DNA from: an uncultured Bacilli bacterium
GTDB taxonomy: Bacteria; Bacillota_I; Bacilli_A; RF39; UBA660
Direction of reading: 5' to 3'
Assembly: GCA_934167885.1 (NCBI GenBank)
Contig: CAKPMB010000004.1
Span: 27,115-91,114, forward strand
Length of the DNA stretch: 64,000 nucleotides
In this document: positions 56,748 to 63,939 of the stretch, one piece after another
Layout of the letters: every line of letters begins with the position of its first letter
Numbering within the stretch: the stretch's first letter is position 1
The notes under the pieces: model-generated
Seen by the model: the letters and a program-made list of their open reading frames with translations, nothing else
What the model was told of the DNA's origin: nothing
Database searches by the model: none
Made by a program: the position numbers and the translations under genes

Positions 56748-56920
56748 TAATATAGCGATAGTATTATAAACAAACGTTATAATACGTCTATATTCTCTAT
56801 TTAGGTTAAACCAAGGACTAGTCTTGTTTCCAATCTTAAAAGATTATAGCAATCGCTACTACTGCCATTATACCAAACCGTAATCAGGTATTATAGAAAG
56901 TATCACACCTTTTCTTAGTA
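56748..56920 (-). ncRNA. structured spacer RNA after cassette C3
   Basis: Same layout as the other full spacers, with the final hairpin GTATTATAA/TTATAATAC, the AATCTTTTAAGATT stem and a TAGCGATTGCTA-type palindrome. It ends about 17 bp before the TAGGGTTAATCTGC motif of C2. Confidence 0.6.
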
Positions 56921-57033
56921 GGAATCTGCGCGCACGCCCCAGTATGAGGTCACCCAACTACGAGTGAGTAAGCCGGTCGGGTGGACATCCTAGACGAAAG
57001 CGTTAGCACTCGTCGCATGGAAGAAAGAAGGCG
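56921..57033 (-). repeat. template-like cassette C3
   Basis: 107-bp cassette reading ATPSFFHATSANAFV, then an in-frame TAG, then DVHPTGLLTRSWVTSYWGVR and ADS. The stop codon shows it is not under selection as a coding exon. A full spacer follows. Confidence 0.8.
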
Positions 57034-57089
57034 TAGCCATCTAAACACAAACAACTTTTACAGACTAACCCTATTTTGTATTTATTATT

Positions 57090-57170
57090 AGTAACATAGC
57101 AATCACTACTACCGCCATTATACAAAACCATAATCTAGTATTATAGAAAGTATTGAACCTTTTCTTGGTA
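57090..57170 (-). ncRNA. truncated spacer after cassette C4
   Basis: Only the cassette-proximal 80 nt of the spacer are present (TATAATACTAGATTATGG and a GATTGCTATG remnant). The AATCTT stem and the covarying hairpin are missing, so this unit may be defective. Confidence 0.5.
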
Positions 57171-57283
57171 GGAATCTGCGCGCACGCCGTTAGCATTAAT
57201 TACCCTATGAGCGATATAAGCGCCGGTCGGGTAGACACACAAGACGTAAGCGGTAGCATTCGTCGTATTGAAGTCAAAAGGCG
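57171..57283 (-). repeat. template-like cassette C4
   Basis: 107-bp cassette reading ATPFDFNTTNATAYVLCVYP, then TGAYIAHRVINANGVRADS. Variable codons differ from all other copies, while the flanking blocks CTTC, ACGAATGCT, CGCTTACGTC and CCCGACCGGC are kept. It is preceded by the conserved TAGGGTTAGTCTGC motif and followed by a truncated spacer. Confidence 0.8.
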
Positions 57284-57342
57284 TAGCTTCAAACTCAAAT
57301 AATTTGCAGACTAACCCTATTCAATTTATTAATTTAGTAACA

Positions 57343-57514
57343 ATATAGCGATAGTATTATAAACAGACGTTATAATACGTCTATATTTTCAATTTAAGCC
57401 AAAGCTAAGGACTAATCTTGTTTCCAATCTTAAAAGATTATAGCAATTGCTATTACTGCCATTATATCTAACCGTAATCAGATATTATAGAAAGTATTAC
57501 ACCTTTTCTTAGTA
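57343..57514 (-). ncRNA. structured spacer RNA after cassette C5
   Basis: A full-length spacer with the same elements in the same order: TATAATATCTGATTACGG, TAGCAATTGCTA palindrome, AATCTTTTAAGATT stem, and the GTATTATAA/TTATAATAC hairpin bounded by TATAG/CTATA. Confidence 0.6.
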
Positions 57515-57627
57515 GGAATCTGCGCGCACGCCAAGCCACGAAATCACCCAACTATGATTGAGCAAGCCGGTCGGGTTGACATACGAGACGTAAGCGTTAG
57601 CATTCGACGCATTGAAGTTAGAAGGCG
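57515..57627 (-). repeat. template-like cassette C5
   Basis: 107-bp cassette reading ATPSNFNASNANAYVSYVNP, then TGLLNHSWVISWLGVRADS. The 5' half is almost identical to C6 and keeps most Asn codons; the 3' half belongs to the SWVxS type shared with C1 and C3. A full spacer follows. Confidence 0.82.
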
Positions 57628-57691
57628 TAGCTTCAAACTCAAACAATTTGCAGACTAACCCTATTTTATATTTTTTTTAATTCAATAATAA

Positions 57692-57866
57692 CAATATAGC
57701 GATAGCATTACAAACAGACGTCATAATGCGTCTATATTTTCATGTTTAGGCCGCAGCCAAGGACTAATCTTGTTTCCAATCTTAAAAGATTATAGCAATC
57801 GCTATTACCGCCATTATACCAAACCGTAATCAGGTATTATAGAAAGTATTGCACCTTTTCTTAGTA
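57692..57866 (-). ncRNA. structured spacer RNA after template C6
   Basis: A full spacer following the active template. The final hairpin stem is GCATTA/TAATGC, with a T-to-C change matched by A-to-G on the other arm compared with the C5 copy. The AATCTTTTAAGATT stem and the palindromic TAGCGATTGCTA-type element are also present. Confidence 0.65.
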
Positions 57867-57871
57867 GGAAT

Positions 57872-57981
57872 CTGCGCGCACGCCCATCCAGTTTGAGACG
57901 TTGTTCCAATGATTCAACATGCCGGTCGGGTTGACATTCCAGACGTTAGCGTTAGCATTCGACGCATTGAAGTTAGAAGGC
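57872..57981 (-). repeat. template repeat C6 (TR) of the DGR
   Basis: 110 bp, the same length as the variable repeat, aligning without gaps. On the coding strand it has 28 adenines by my count. It reads PSNFNASNANANVWNVNP, then TGMLNHWNNVSNWMGVR and ADS, with Asn (AAY) codons at nine diversified sites and one ATG. The variable repeat differs at ten positions, all adenines in this template: nine A-to-T and one A-to-G. Confidence 0.95.
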
Positions 57982-58040
57982 CGAGACAGACTACATCACT
58001 ACAGATTAGCCCTATAATTTAATAATTATAATAATTATTT

Positions 58041-58118
58041 TTCCAAATATCGTAATTCTACGATATTTGGAACTAGCTAGTTTATTTTCTAGCTAGCCAA
58101 ATGAAGAGTCATTTGGCT
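58041..58118 (-). promoter_or_regulatory. three consecutive hairpins downstream of the variable repeat
   Basis: Hairpin 1 (58095-58118): AGCCAAATGA/TCATTTGGCT, 10-bp stem, 4-nt loop. Hairpin 2 (58073-58096): CTAGCTAG/CTAGCTAG, 8-nt loop. Hairpin 3 (58041-58072): 14-bp stem, 4-nt loop. None is followed by a good T tract on the minus strand. In the Bordetella phage DGR a hairpin/cruciform just after the variable repeat stimulates homing; this cluster lies in the equivalent place. Confidence 0.75.
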
Positions 58119-58125
58119 ATAACCC

Positions 58126-60690
58126 CTATCTTAGTGTCAATTGGTACGGATTCTCTACCGTTCCATCACCACTTGATATCAGAAGATCAGATCGTAGATT
58201 GATAACTGCGCGCACGCCCATCCAGTATGAGACGATGTACCAATGATTCAACAAGCCGGTCGGGTAGACATTCCAGACGTAAGCGTAAGCATACGACGCA
58301 CTGAAGTAAGAAGGCGTCATCGTCCAGAAGTATCCATTGGTCCGCAAGTAGTAATTTTCATTTTTAGTATTATATTTGCCACCTGCTAAAGCTACTTCAT
58401 CAGCCGTTATTAAAGCAACCGGATACGTTAGTTTAGCATTGCCACGGGATGATGTTGTGCTAAATTGATCTCTCATATCACTAGAACATTTTAAAGTTGC
58501 TGTTTTATTAGTATTTTGATAAAGCCTTGTGTATGGCGAATAGAATGTATGTTGACCTAGCTTGTATCCTGAGTTATATGTCCTATCAGTTATACTACGA
58601 TCATTACAAAACTTTGCATCTACAATGTAATTTGTCAATAAATTACCATCAGCATCCGTTTTACCAACGATGTTTGTGGCATACCATTTATCTAGTTGTG
58701 TCTTAGCATTACTTGATACTTCATTTGTTCTTGTACCATCCAAACTTGTGGATGAATATGAATAATACTGCACTTTCGCACTTGTTTCTGATACTAAACT
58801 ATTTACTTTTACTAGTAATTGACATGAGCCCGTGGAACTTGTGCTTTTGCATGTGTATGGATATGTTCCAAACTCATCTTTCATTTCACTAAAAGTTCCT
58901 TGTTTCATGTTTCCTTTTAATTTGTAATTCTCAGTTGTCTCATCAAATTCATAATCATCTGCAAAGTAATATTTTGTAGCGACTGCTATATCATAATACG
59001 TTGTTTCATCACTTATTTGATGTTCAAAGTTCTTACCATACATATAACCTACATATGTTGGATCGGGATATTTGGTGCTGTATTGATATGTTGTATTATT
59101 TATAGCTGTATTATTGCCAGTAGCATTGGCAGTTTTGCCATTATATATTAATCTTAAACTTCCATCTCCATTGGTTCTTATTATCTTCCAATAGTATCCT
59201 CCAAAGTAAACATTATTATTTTGAACATCACCTCGGTAATAATAAACATCTCCATAATCATCTTCGGTTTTATATAATCCTACTTCCGATCGAATGGAAC
59301 TAGCAATTTTATATGTTCTCTTATCAGCCTTGGTGATCTTGTAATTAGTTGTTGATACATCAACGGCTTTTACATAATATATATTGCTTAAACCAGAGTT
59401 TCCCATATTAGTTCCACCGCCGGTCCAATAGCCTATATAATTATCACTTAAATAATCAGTTGTTATTGTTCCGGTTAAATTAAATGTTCCAGTCTTTTCA
59501 TCAAAACTATAACTCTTTGCAAAATAATATTTATACCCTGTGATGCTGTATGGATTTGATACGTCCTCTGTTAATTGTTCAATATATGTATAAGTTGGAG
59601 CCGTATCATTTAAATTAGGTTCACCTTTATTAGCAATATTCATTTTGGCAACATCAACCGATTCACTTAAACTATCACTTACTAACATACAATCTGCTAG
59701 TTTGGTAAAGCCATTATTTAAACAATAATTGTTTCCTTTAACTTCTATTCTCTTAATAAAACTTTGAATAGTCTCATCATTCTTACTAACTTCTAACTGC
59801 ACATTGGTATTACCATTGGCATCATTATTGGGACTAACAAATACTTGAATTTCAACGGTTTTATTTTTATCAAATTGATATGTTAAATCTAGATTATCAG
59901 TTTGCGTATTAGATGAATTACCTTCACTATCTTTATAACTAAACTTAATGTCACTATTAGTGCCTGTTACTTTTAAATTCATCTTATCATTGCTTGCAAG
60001 ACCAGCATCTTCGGCATTAACATAATTACTTATCTTGGCAATGAAGTATGCTTTATTATTCTCTACATAGGTATCACTGGTTTCCATCGATAAAGGCATA
60101 TTCATTTCTTCTAAACCAGCGTCTACTCCTATTTTGAAATTCAAATAAGCATTTGCCCAGTCTTTGGTATCATAACTAGCATTTTTATCAGTATCACTTA
60201 TAATGGTTTCTTCATCTACCCAGAATCTTAAGGTGTAATTCTTGGTAGTTTCGGTAAAGGTTTTAGCATCTATTTTATCTACATAGATTCTTCTTTTATT
60301 AAAGTCACTATACCTTATACCATCTATTAAAACTTTACCATCACACTCTAAATAAACCATAACATATTTAGAATCTATTCTAACTTTATTTAAAACATCC
60401 TCACCATAATTAATGGTAATTCCATAATAAATATCTCTATCACTCGTATTTTTACTTAATACTTTGAAACTAACTTTATTATCGTCTCGTGCCATAGCTT
60501 CTTCTTTGGTTTCTGGAAAACCACTTGTTATACTAACTTCATTATCTTCTAAGAAATTTAAGTATATTTCACCATTTAGAATATCTTCCATTCCCCCATA
60601 CTTTTGATAAGTATAGAAAGCATAACTTGTTCCAATAATTAAGGTTAAAGCAACTACCATTAATATATATAGTTTCGTTTTCTTTTTCAT
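58126..60690 (-). CDS. DGR target: 854-residue membrane-anchored surface protein with variable C-terminal lectin-like domain
   Basis: There is one N-terminal membrane helix (about 6-26), then Ig/beta-rich regions with few Cys. A domain with YYYRGDVQNNNVYFGGYYW and KIIRTNGDGSLRLIYNG is common in gut Firmicutes surface proteins. The C-terminal fold contains the variable repeat at residues 792-829 and ends VRAVINLRSDLLISSGDGT, then ENPYQL. Diversified residues are 795, 797, 800, 802, 804, 809, 813, 818, 819 and 822, now mostly Tyr. It is probably an exposed binding protein whose ligand site is varied. Confidence 0.88.
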   Translation of the reverse strand: MKKKTKLYILMVVALTLIIGTSYAFYTYQKYGGMEDILNGEIYLNFLEDNEVSITSGFPETKEEAMARDDNKVSFKVLSKNTSDRDIYYGITINYGEDVLNKVRIDSKYVMVYLECDGKVLIDGIRYSDFNKRRIYVDKIDAKTFTETTKNYTLRFWVDEETIISDTDKNASYDTKDWANAYLNFKIGVDAGLEEMNMPLSMETSDTYVENNKAYFIAKISNYVNAEDAGLASNDKMNLKVTGTNSDIKFSYKDSEGNSSNTQTDNLDLTYQFDKNKTVEIQVFVSPNNDANGNTNVQLEVSKNDETIQSFIKRIEVKGNNYCLNNGFTKLADCMLVSDSLSESVDVAKMNIANKGEPNLNDTAPTYTYIEQLTEDVSNPYSITGYKYYFAKSYSFDEKTGTFNLTGTITTDYLSDNYIGYWTGGGTNMGNSGLSNIYYVKAVDVSTTNYKITKADKRTYKIASSIRSEVGLYKTEDDYGDVYYYRGDVQNNNVYFGGYYWKIIRTNGDGSLRLIYNGKTANATGNNTAINNTTYQYSTKYPDPTYVGYMYGKNFEHQISDETTYYDIAVATKYYFADDYEFDETTENYKLKGNMKQGTFSEMKDEFGTYPYTCKSTSSTGSCQLLVKVNSLVSETSAKVQYYSYSSTSLDGTRTNEVSSNAKTQLDKWYATNIVGKTDADGNLLTNYIVDAKFCNDRSITDRTYNSGYKLGQHTFYSPYTRLYQNTNKTATLKCSSDMRDQFSTTSSRGNAKLTYPVALITADEVALAGGKYNTKNENYYLRTNGYFWTMTPSYFSASYAYAYVWNVYPTGLLNHWYIVSYWMGVRAVINLRSDLLISSGDGTVENPYQLTLR
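58206..58315 (-). repeat. variable repeat (VR) of the DGR target gene
   Basis: 110 bp inside the target gene. Its coding 3' end is the GC-rich GGCGTGCGCGCAG, the likely initiation-of-homing (IMH) core shared with every cassette, after which VR and TR diverge at once. All ten differences from C6 are nonsynonymous, in ten different codons. Confidence 0.95.
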
Positions 60691-60818
60691 TGTTCACCCC
60701 ACACAAAAGAACAAGAATCTTTAATCTTGCACCATATATTTTCTACTTCACAAATACCAAATTTCCATTTAATATTACTCACTACCATCATCATACCTTC
60801 CAATTATTTTATAAACTA

Positions 60819-60847
60819 AGTATATCAAATCACACATTATTATTCAA
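60819..60847 (-). promoter_or_regulatory. promoter of the DGR target gene
   Basis: TTGAAT (60842-60847) and TATACT (60819-60824) with a 17-bp spacer. The leader of about 120 nt has a small CAAGA/TTCTTG hairpin near 60710-60727, close to the GGGGTGAAC ribosome site. Nothing else is seen between the gene and tRNA-Leu. Confidence 0.6.
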
Positions 60848-60946
60848 TTGTTATTCTGAAAAACTTATTTTTATTTCCAAAAACTATTAAAAATTTTTTT
60901 AAAGTATATACATTTCCTTTTGGATTATGATATAATATTATCAGTT

Positions 60947-61032
60947 GCTTGTGTGGCGGAATCGGTAGACGCGCACGACTCAAAATCGTGTATCCTCTGG
61001 ATGTAAGGGTTCGAGTCCCTTGACAAGCACCA
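60947..61032 (+). tRNA. tRNA-Leu (anticodon CAA)
   Basis: A class II tRNA with a long variable arm and encoded CCA. The anticodon loop CTCAAAA gives CAA (reads UUG). The acceptor arm pairs GCTTGT with ACAAGC; the seventh pair is G-G. A TATAAT box lies at 60931-60936. Confidence 0.93.
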
Positions 61033-61074
61033 AGATTGATAACTACTTAATTGATTAGTTAAGTTTAGATAAAG

Positions 61075-61107
61075 ACACTTTTATTAAATTCAATAAAAGT
61101 GTTTTTT
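61075..61107 (+). terminator. terminator of tRNA-Leu
   Basis: ACACTTTTATT pairs perfectly with AATAAAAGTGT across a 6-nt loop, followed by TTTTT. Confidence 0.85.
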
Positions 61108-61200
61108 CATAAAATGTTAAGATTAAGGGCATAAGTTCCAACGAATATTGGTAGTATTTCCATATATAAAATGATATGCTTTTAATGAAAGGAAGAAATT

Positions 61201-61773
61201 ATGAATTTAGGTAATAAAATTGTCACAGAACGTAAAAAATTAGGTCTTTCACAAGAAGAACTTGCTGATAAAGTTGGTGTAACAAGACAAACTATTTCAA
61301 AGTGGGAGTTAGGAGAGACAACACCAGATATTAATCAAGCAAAAATACTTTCTCAAATATTTAGTATTAGTTTAGATGAATTAACAGATAATAATGTTAA
61401 TGATATTATAACAACTAAAATTAGTAATACTGAAAAACTAGCGGGTATCACTATTAAAATTCTAAAAATAATAGGCATAGGATTATTAGTATTTTTAGTT
61501 TTAATGATTATTTTGATTATAATATTCACCATTAGTAATCAAACCATTAAAGACTATAAAACTACCGGAAAAGTTTCTATAACATGCCAATTAGAAAATG
61601 AAGAATATTTATACGAAGCAGAATATAATAAAAATTTTCAAGTTATAACTTCCGGTGGTGATGCTTTTATTGCAAACCATGTAGACATTGAAAAATATGC
61701 TGATGTTAATCAAATAATTGCCCATATTGAAGATTATTTCAAAGAACATAATGGAATTTGTAAAACAAACTAA
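61201..61773 (+). CDS. membrane-anchored XRE-family regulator
   Basis: 190 residues. The N-terminal Cro/C1 HTH (ERKKLGLSQEELADKVGVTR, then QTISKWELGETTPD) is typical. A membrane helix at about 88-112 (IIGIGLLVFLVLMIILIII) is followed by an extracellular C-terminal domain of about 75 residues. This plan suggests a one-component membrane sensor-regulator. The signal is not known. GAAAGGAAG lies upstream of the ATG. Confidence 0.82.
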   Translation: MNLGNKIVTERKKLGLSQEELADKVGVTRQTISKWELGETTPDINQAKILSQIFSISLDELTDNNVNDIITTKISNTEKLAGITIKILKIIGIGLLVFLVLMIILIIIFTISNQTIKDYKTTGKVSITCQLENEEYLYEAEYNKNFQVITSGGDAFIANHVDIEKYADVNQIIAHIEDYFKEHNGICKTN

Positions 61774-61775
61774 AA

Positions 61776-61807
61776 AATACTGAGCAAAATTTTACTCAGT
61801 ATTTTTT
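61776..61807 (+). terminator. terminator of the XRE gene
   Basis: AATACTGAG pairs with CTCAGTATT across a 10-nt loop and ends in six T residues. The 150 bp between this and the Fic stop contain a 26-codon minus-strand frame starting MSRILPDIFYYDFSLKDK, too short to support. Confidence 0.85.
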
Positions 61808-61957
61808 AATAATGTTTCTACTATTTTGAATATTACATCTTCAACTAAATTTCGTAATTGAATAAAAAGCCTTTATCTTTAAGAGAGAAATCATAGTAAA
61901 ATATATCTGGCAAGATTCTTGACATTGTTTCACATTCCTTACTTCAATAAAAATATT

Positions 61958-62884
61958 TTACAACAATTCTATGTATTTATTTAACATTTCTATTTCTAAT
62001 TCATTAACTAATTTAACAAAATCCGTATAATCTCCAGTAGTATGTGCTTTATCTAAAGCATTATAGTATTCTAATCTTTTTTCCTTTTTTATAATTACTG
62101 GAAGATATCCACTCTTCATTAAAGATAAATTCATAACTAATCTTGAAGTTCTACCGTTTCCATCAACAAATGGATGAATTTTAACTAATTCTCCATGTAA
62201 TAAAGCTGCTCTAATAATTGCATGATATTTTTTCCAATCTTCATAACTAATAATTAATTTTTCCATTAATTCTGGAACAATTAAATAATCTGGTGGAATA
62301 TGTACTGCACCTTTTATTTTTACATTTTCCTCTCTATATTTACTAGCATTAGCATCATCTATTCCTTTTAATACTAATTGATGAATATTTTTAATATTCC
62401 ATTCAGTTACAGGCTCTTTGTCTTTAACAAGATCATCCAAAAATAATATTGCTTGTTCATGGTTAATAGCTTCTAGATGTTCTTTTAAAGTCTTACCACC
62501 AACTGTAATACCTTCTAAAACAACTTGTGTTTCTCTTAAAGTTAATGTATTGCCTTCTATACCATTACTATTATAAGTCCACTCTAAATTAATGGATTCT
62601 TTTAATGATTTTAACGTTTCTTTTGATATAGGCCTTTTAGAATTTAATCTTTTATTTAATTCATCTACTTTATCAAAAAAATTATCAGGTAAATCAATTT
62701 TAAAGTCAATATTATCTAATTTAATAGTTCTTTTATCAGATGGTTTATTAGCATTAATAGGAATATTCCAATTATTACCTACTTTTAAAGCACCTTCAAT
62801 TCTTCCATCTTGTAGCAATTGTCTTATTCTTCTTTCACTAATATTCCATTTTTGTACTGCTTCCTTTGTAGTCATAAATTCCAT
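61958..62884 (-). CDS. Fic-family AMP-transferase with N-terminal HTH and inhibitory helix
   Basis: 308 residues. The N-terminus has an excisionase-like HTH (TTKEAVQKWNISERRIRQLL, then GRIEGALKVGNNWNIP). An inhibitory motif SNGIEGN (about residue 112) matches (S/T)xxxE(G/N), so the Fic is class II and self-inhibited. The catalytic motif HPFVDGNGRTSR (about residue 239) is complete. Fic enzymes transfer AMP to hydroxyl groups of target proteins. The HTH suggests it also binds DNA, possibly the palindromes in its own promoter. Confidence 0.9.
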   Translation of the reverse strand: MEFMTTKEAVQKWNISERRIRQLLQDGRIEGALKVGNNWNIPINANKPSDKRTIKLDNIDFKIDLPDNFFDKVDELNKRLNSKRPISKETLKSLKESINLEWTYNSNGIEGNTLTLRETQVVLEGITVGGKTLKEHLEAINHEQAILFLDDLVKDKEPVTEWNIKNIHQLVLKGIDDANASKYREENVKIKGAVHIPPDYLIVPELMEKLIISYEDWKKYHAIIRAALLHGELVKIHPFVDGNGRTSRLVMNLSLMKSGYLPVIIKKEKRLEYYNALDKAHTTGDYTDFVKLVNELEIEMLNKYIELL

Positions 62885-62904
62885 AATTTTTCACCTCTAA
62901 CCAA

Positions 62905-62956
62905 ATTATACCGTTATCGGTAGTATATGTCAATGTGTTTTATACCAGCATCGGTA
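62905..62956 (-). promoter_or_regulatory. fic promoter with two operator-like palindromes
   Basis: Consensus TTGACA (62928-62933) and TATAAT (62905-62910) with a 17-bp spacer. TACCGTTATCGGTA (62909-62922) lies across the spacer and touches the -10, and TACCAGCATCGGTA (62943-62956) lies just upstream of the -35. The centres are 34 bp apart, about three helical turns. This looks like autorepression, probably by the Fic protein's own HTH. Confidence 0.75.
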
Positions 62957-63040
62957 TTTTATTATGATATTTTAAAATTATACTTTAATGCAAAAAAAAG
63001 ATGTTAGAAAATAAGTAATTTATTTCTAACATTCATTTTA

Positions 63041-63871
63041 TTATTTTTTCATAAATGGAAATATTTTTTTAATTAATGCTTGTCTTTTTTGATTTTGTTT
63101 ATTTTCTGTTTCCATTCTAATTCTTTCTTCTTCTTTTTTAGCATTTTTTTCTTCTTCAATAAGTTGTTGACACCAAATAGGACAATCACTTATTTTTACT
63201 TTAACACGTTTAAATATTTCTTCTTCTCTTCCTCTAAGAGCATTCATAATTTCATTAGAGTTGCACAATGAAGAATAGTTATTTGAAGAACTTTTGGCAG
63301 ATATTTCAAGTACGCCTGATAGCATACTACCATCCACTATACTAACACCATAATCACTAATTGAAACATTAAAATTTGAATTAATTGGTTTTATGCAACT
63401 ATAACTTTTAAATTCAAAATTATTGAAATTCATAAACTGGTCATAAAGTATCGATAAATAATTGCCTAAAATATTCAATATATCTAAACCAAACAATGTT
63501 TCTGATTCTTTTACAATTAAGTCGCCATTATCTTTAATAAATTTAATTATATAATGTTTACCATTATATTCAAATCTAACAATCAAATTATTTTCGTTAT
63601 AGTCAAAGTCACAAACATAAACATTCGTAGAGTCATCAAATCTTTGATGAACAGTTTGAGTGATTATTTTATCAAAAGAATGTTTGCATTCATTATACTT
63701 TCGGTTTTCACTTCTTACAATTATTGCCAAATCACTACAAGCAATGTATTCATCATCTAAAACATCCTCAGAGCTAAAAATGTTTTTTATTTCTTTCAAA
63801 AGTCTAATTTTTGTTTTGTCTTCTAAATGTTTATAATTGTAATTTTGATTTTTACTATCATAAATAACCAT
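63041..63871 (-). CDS. hypothetical protein
   Basis: 276 residues, soluble. The N-terminal 200 residues are mixed alpha/beta with several Cys (CSDLAIIV, NECKHSF, YVCDFDYNE). The last 50 residues form a charged coiled-coil (EEEKNAKKEEERIRMETENK) ending in a basic tail (IFPFMKK). No family recognised. It lies between the fic promoter and tRNA-Glu. Confidence 0.65.
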   Translation of the reverse strand: MVIYDSKNQNYNYKHLEDKTKIRLLKEIKNIFSSEDVLDDEYIACSDLAIIVRSENRKYNECKHSFDKIITQTVHQRFDDSTNVYVCDFDYNENNLIVRFEYNGKHYIIKFIKDNGDLIVKESETLFGLDILNILGNYLSILYDQFMNFNNFEFKSYSCIKPINSNFNVSISDYGVSIVDGSMLSGVLEISAKSSSNNYSSLCNSNEIMNALRGREEEIFKRVKVKISDCPIWCQQLIEEEKNAKKEEERIRMETENKQNQKRQALIKKIFPFMKK

Positions 63872-63904
63872 AACAAATCCCCCATAATGTCCGTATTATA
63901 ATAT

Positions 63905-63928
63905 AAAAAAAGAACCCTTGCAAGGGTT
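63905..63928 (-). terminator. terminator of tRNA-Glu
   Basis: A self-complementary AACCCTTGCAAGGGTT stem followed by CTTTTTTT on the minus strand, 12 bp past the tRNA end. Confidence 0.8.
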
Positions 63929-63939
63929 TATTTCAAAAT

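Larger units (their letters stand above)
54366..60690 (-). mobile_element. diversity-generating retroelement (DGR) with six template-like cassettes
   Basis: All parts lie on the minus strand in the order target protein with variable repeat, three hairpins, cassettes C6 to C1, MSL-like gene, Avd-like gene and reverse transcriptase. The defining evidence is the pair C6/variable repeat, which differ only at template adenines, and the DGR-type motif GLPIGNMTSQ of the reverse transcriptase. DGRs copy a template RNA with A-specific errors and write it into a surface-protein gene. Confidence 0.93.

Noticed and set aside
56567..56773. 68-codon open frame through cassette C2 as a real gene
   Set aside because: It has no ribosome site, the other cassettes have stops in the same frame, and the reading matches an internal piece of the target protein.
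56359..58016. Regularly spaced GC-rich repeats taken as a CRISPR array
   Set aside because: Units are 220-350 bp, the repeated part is over 100 bp with codon-phased variation, spacers are themselves homologous, and no cas genes are near.
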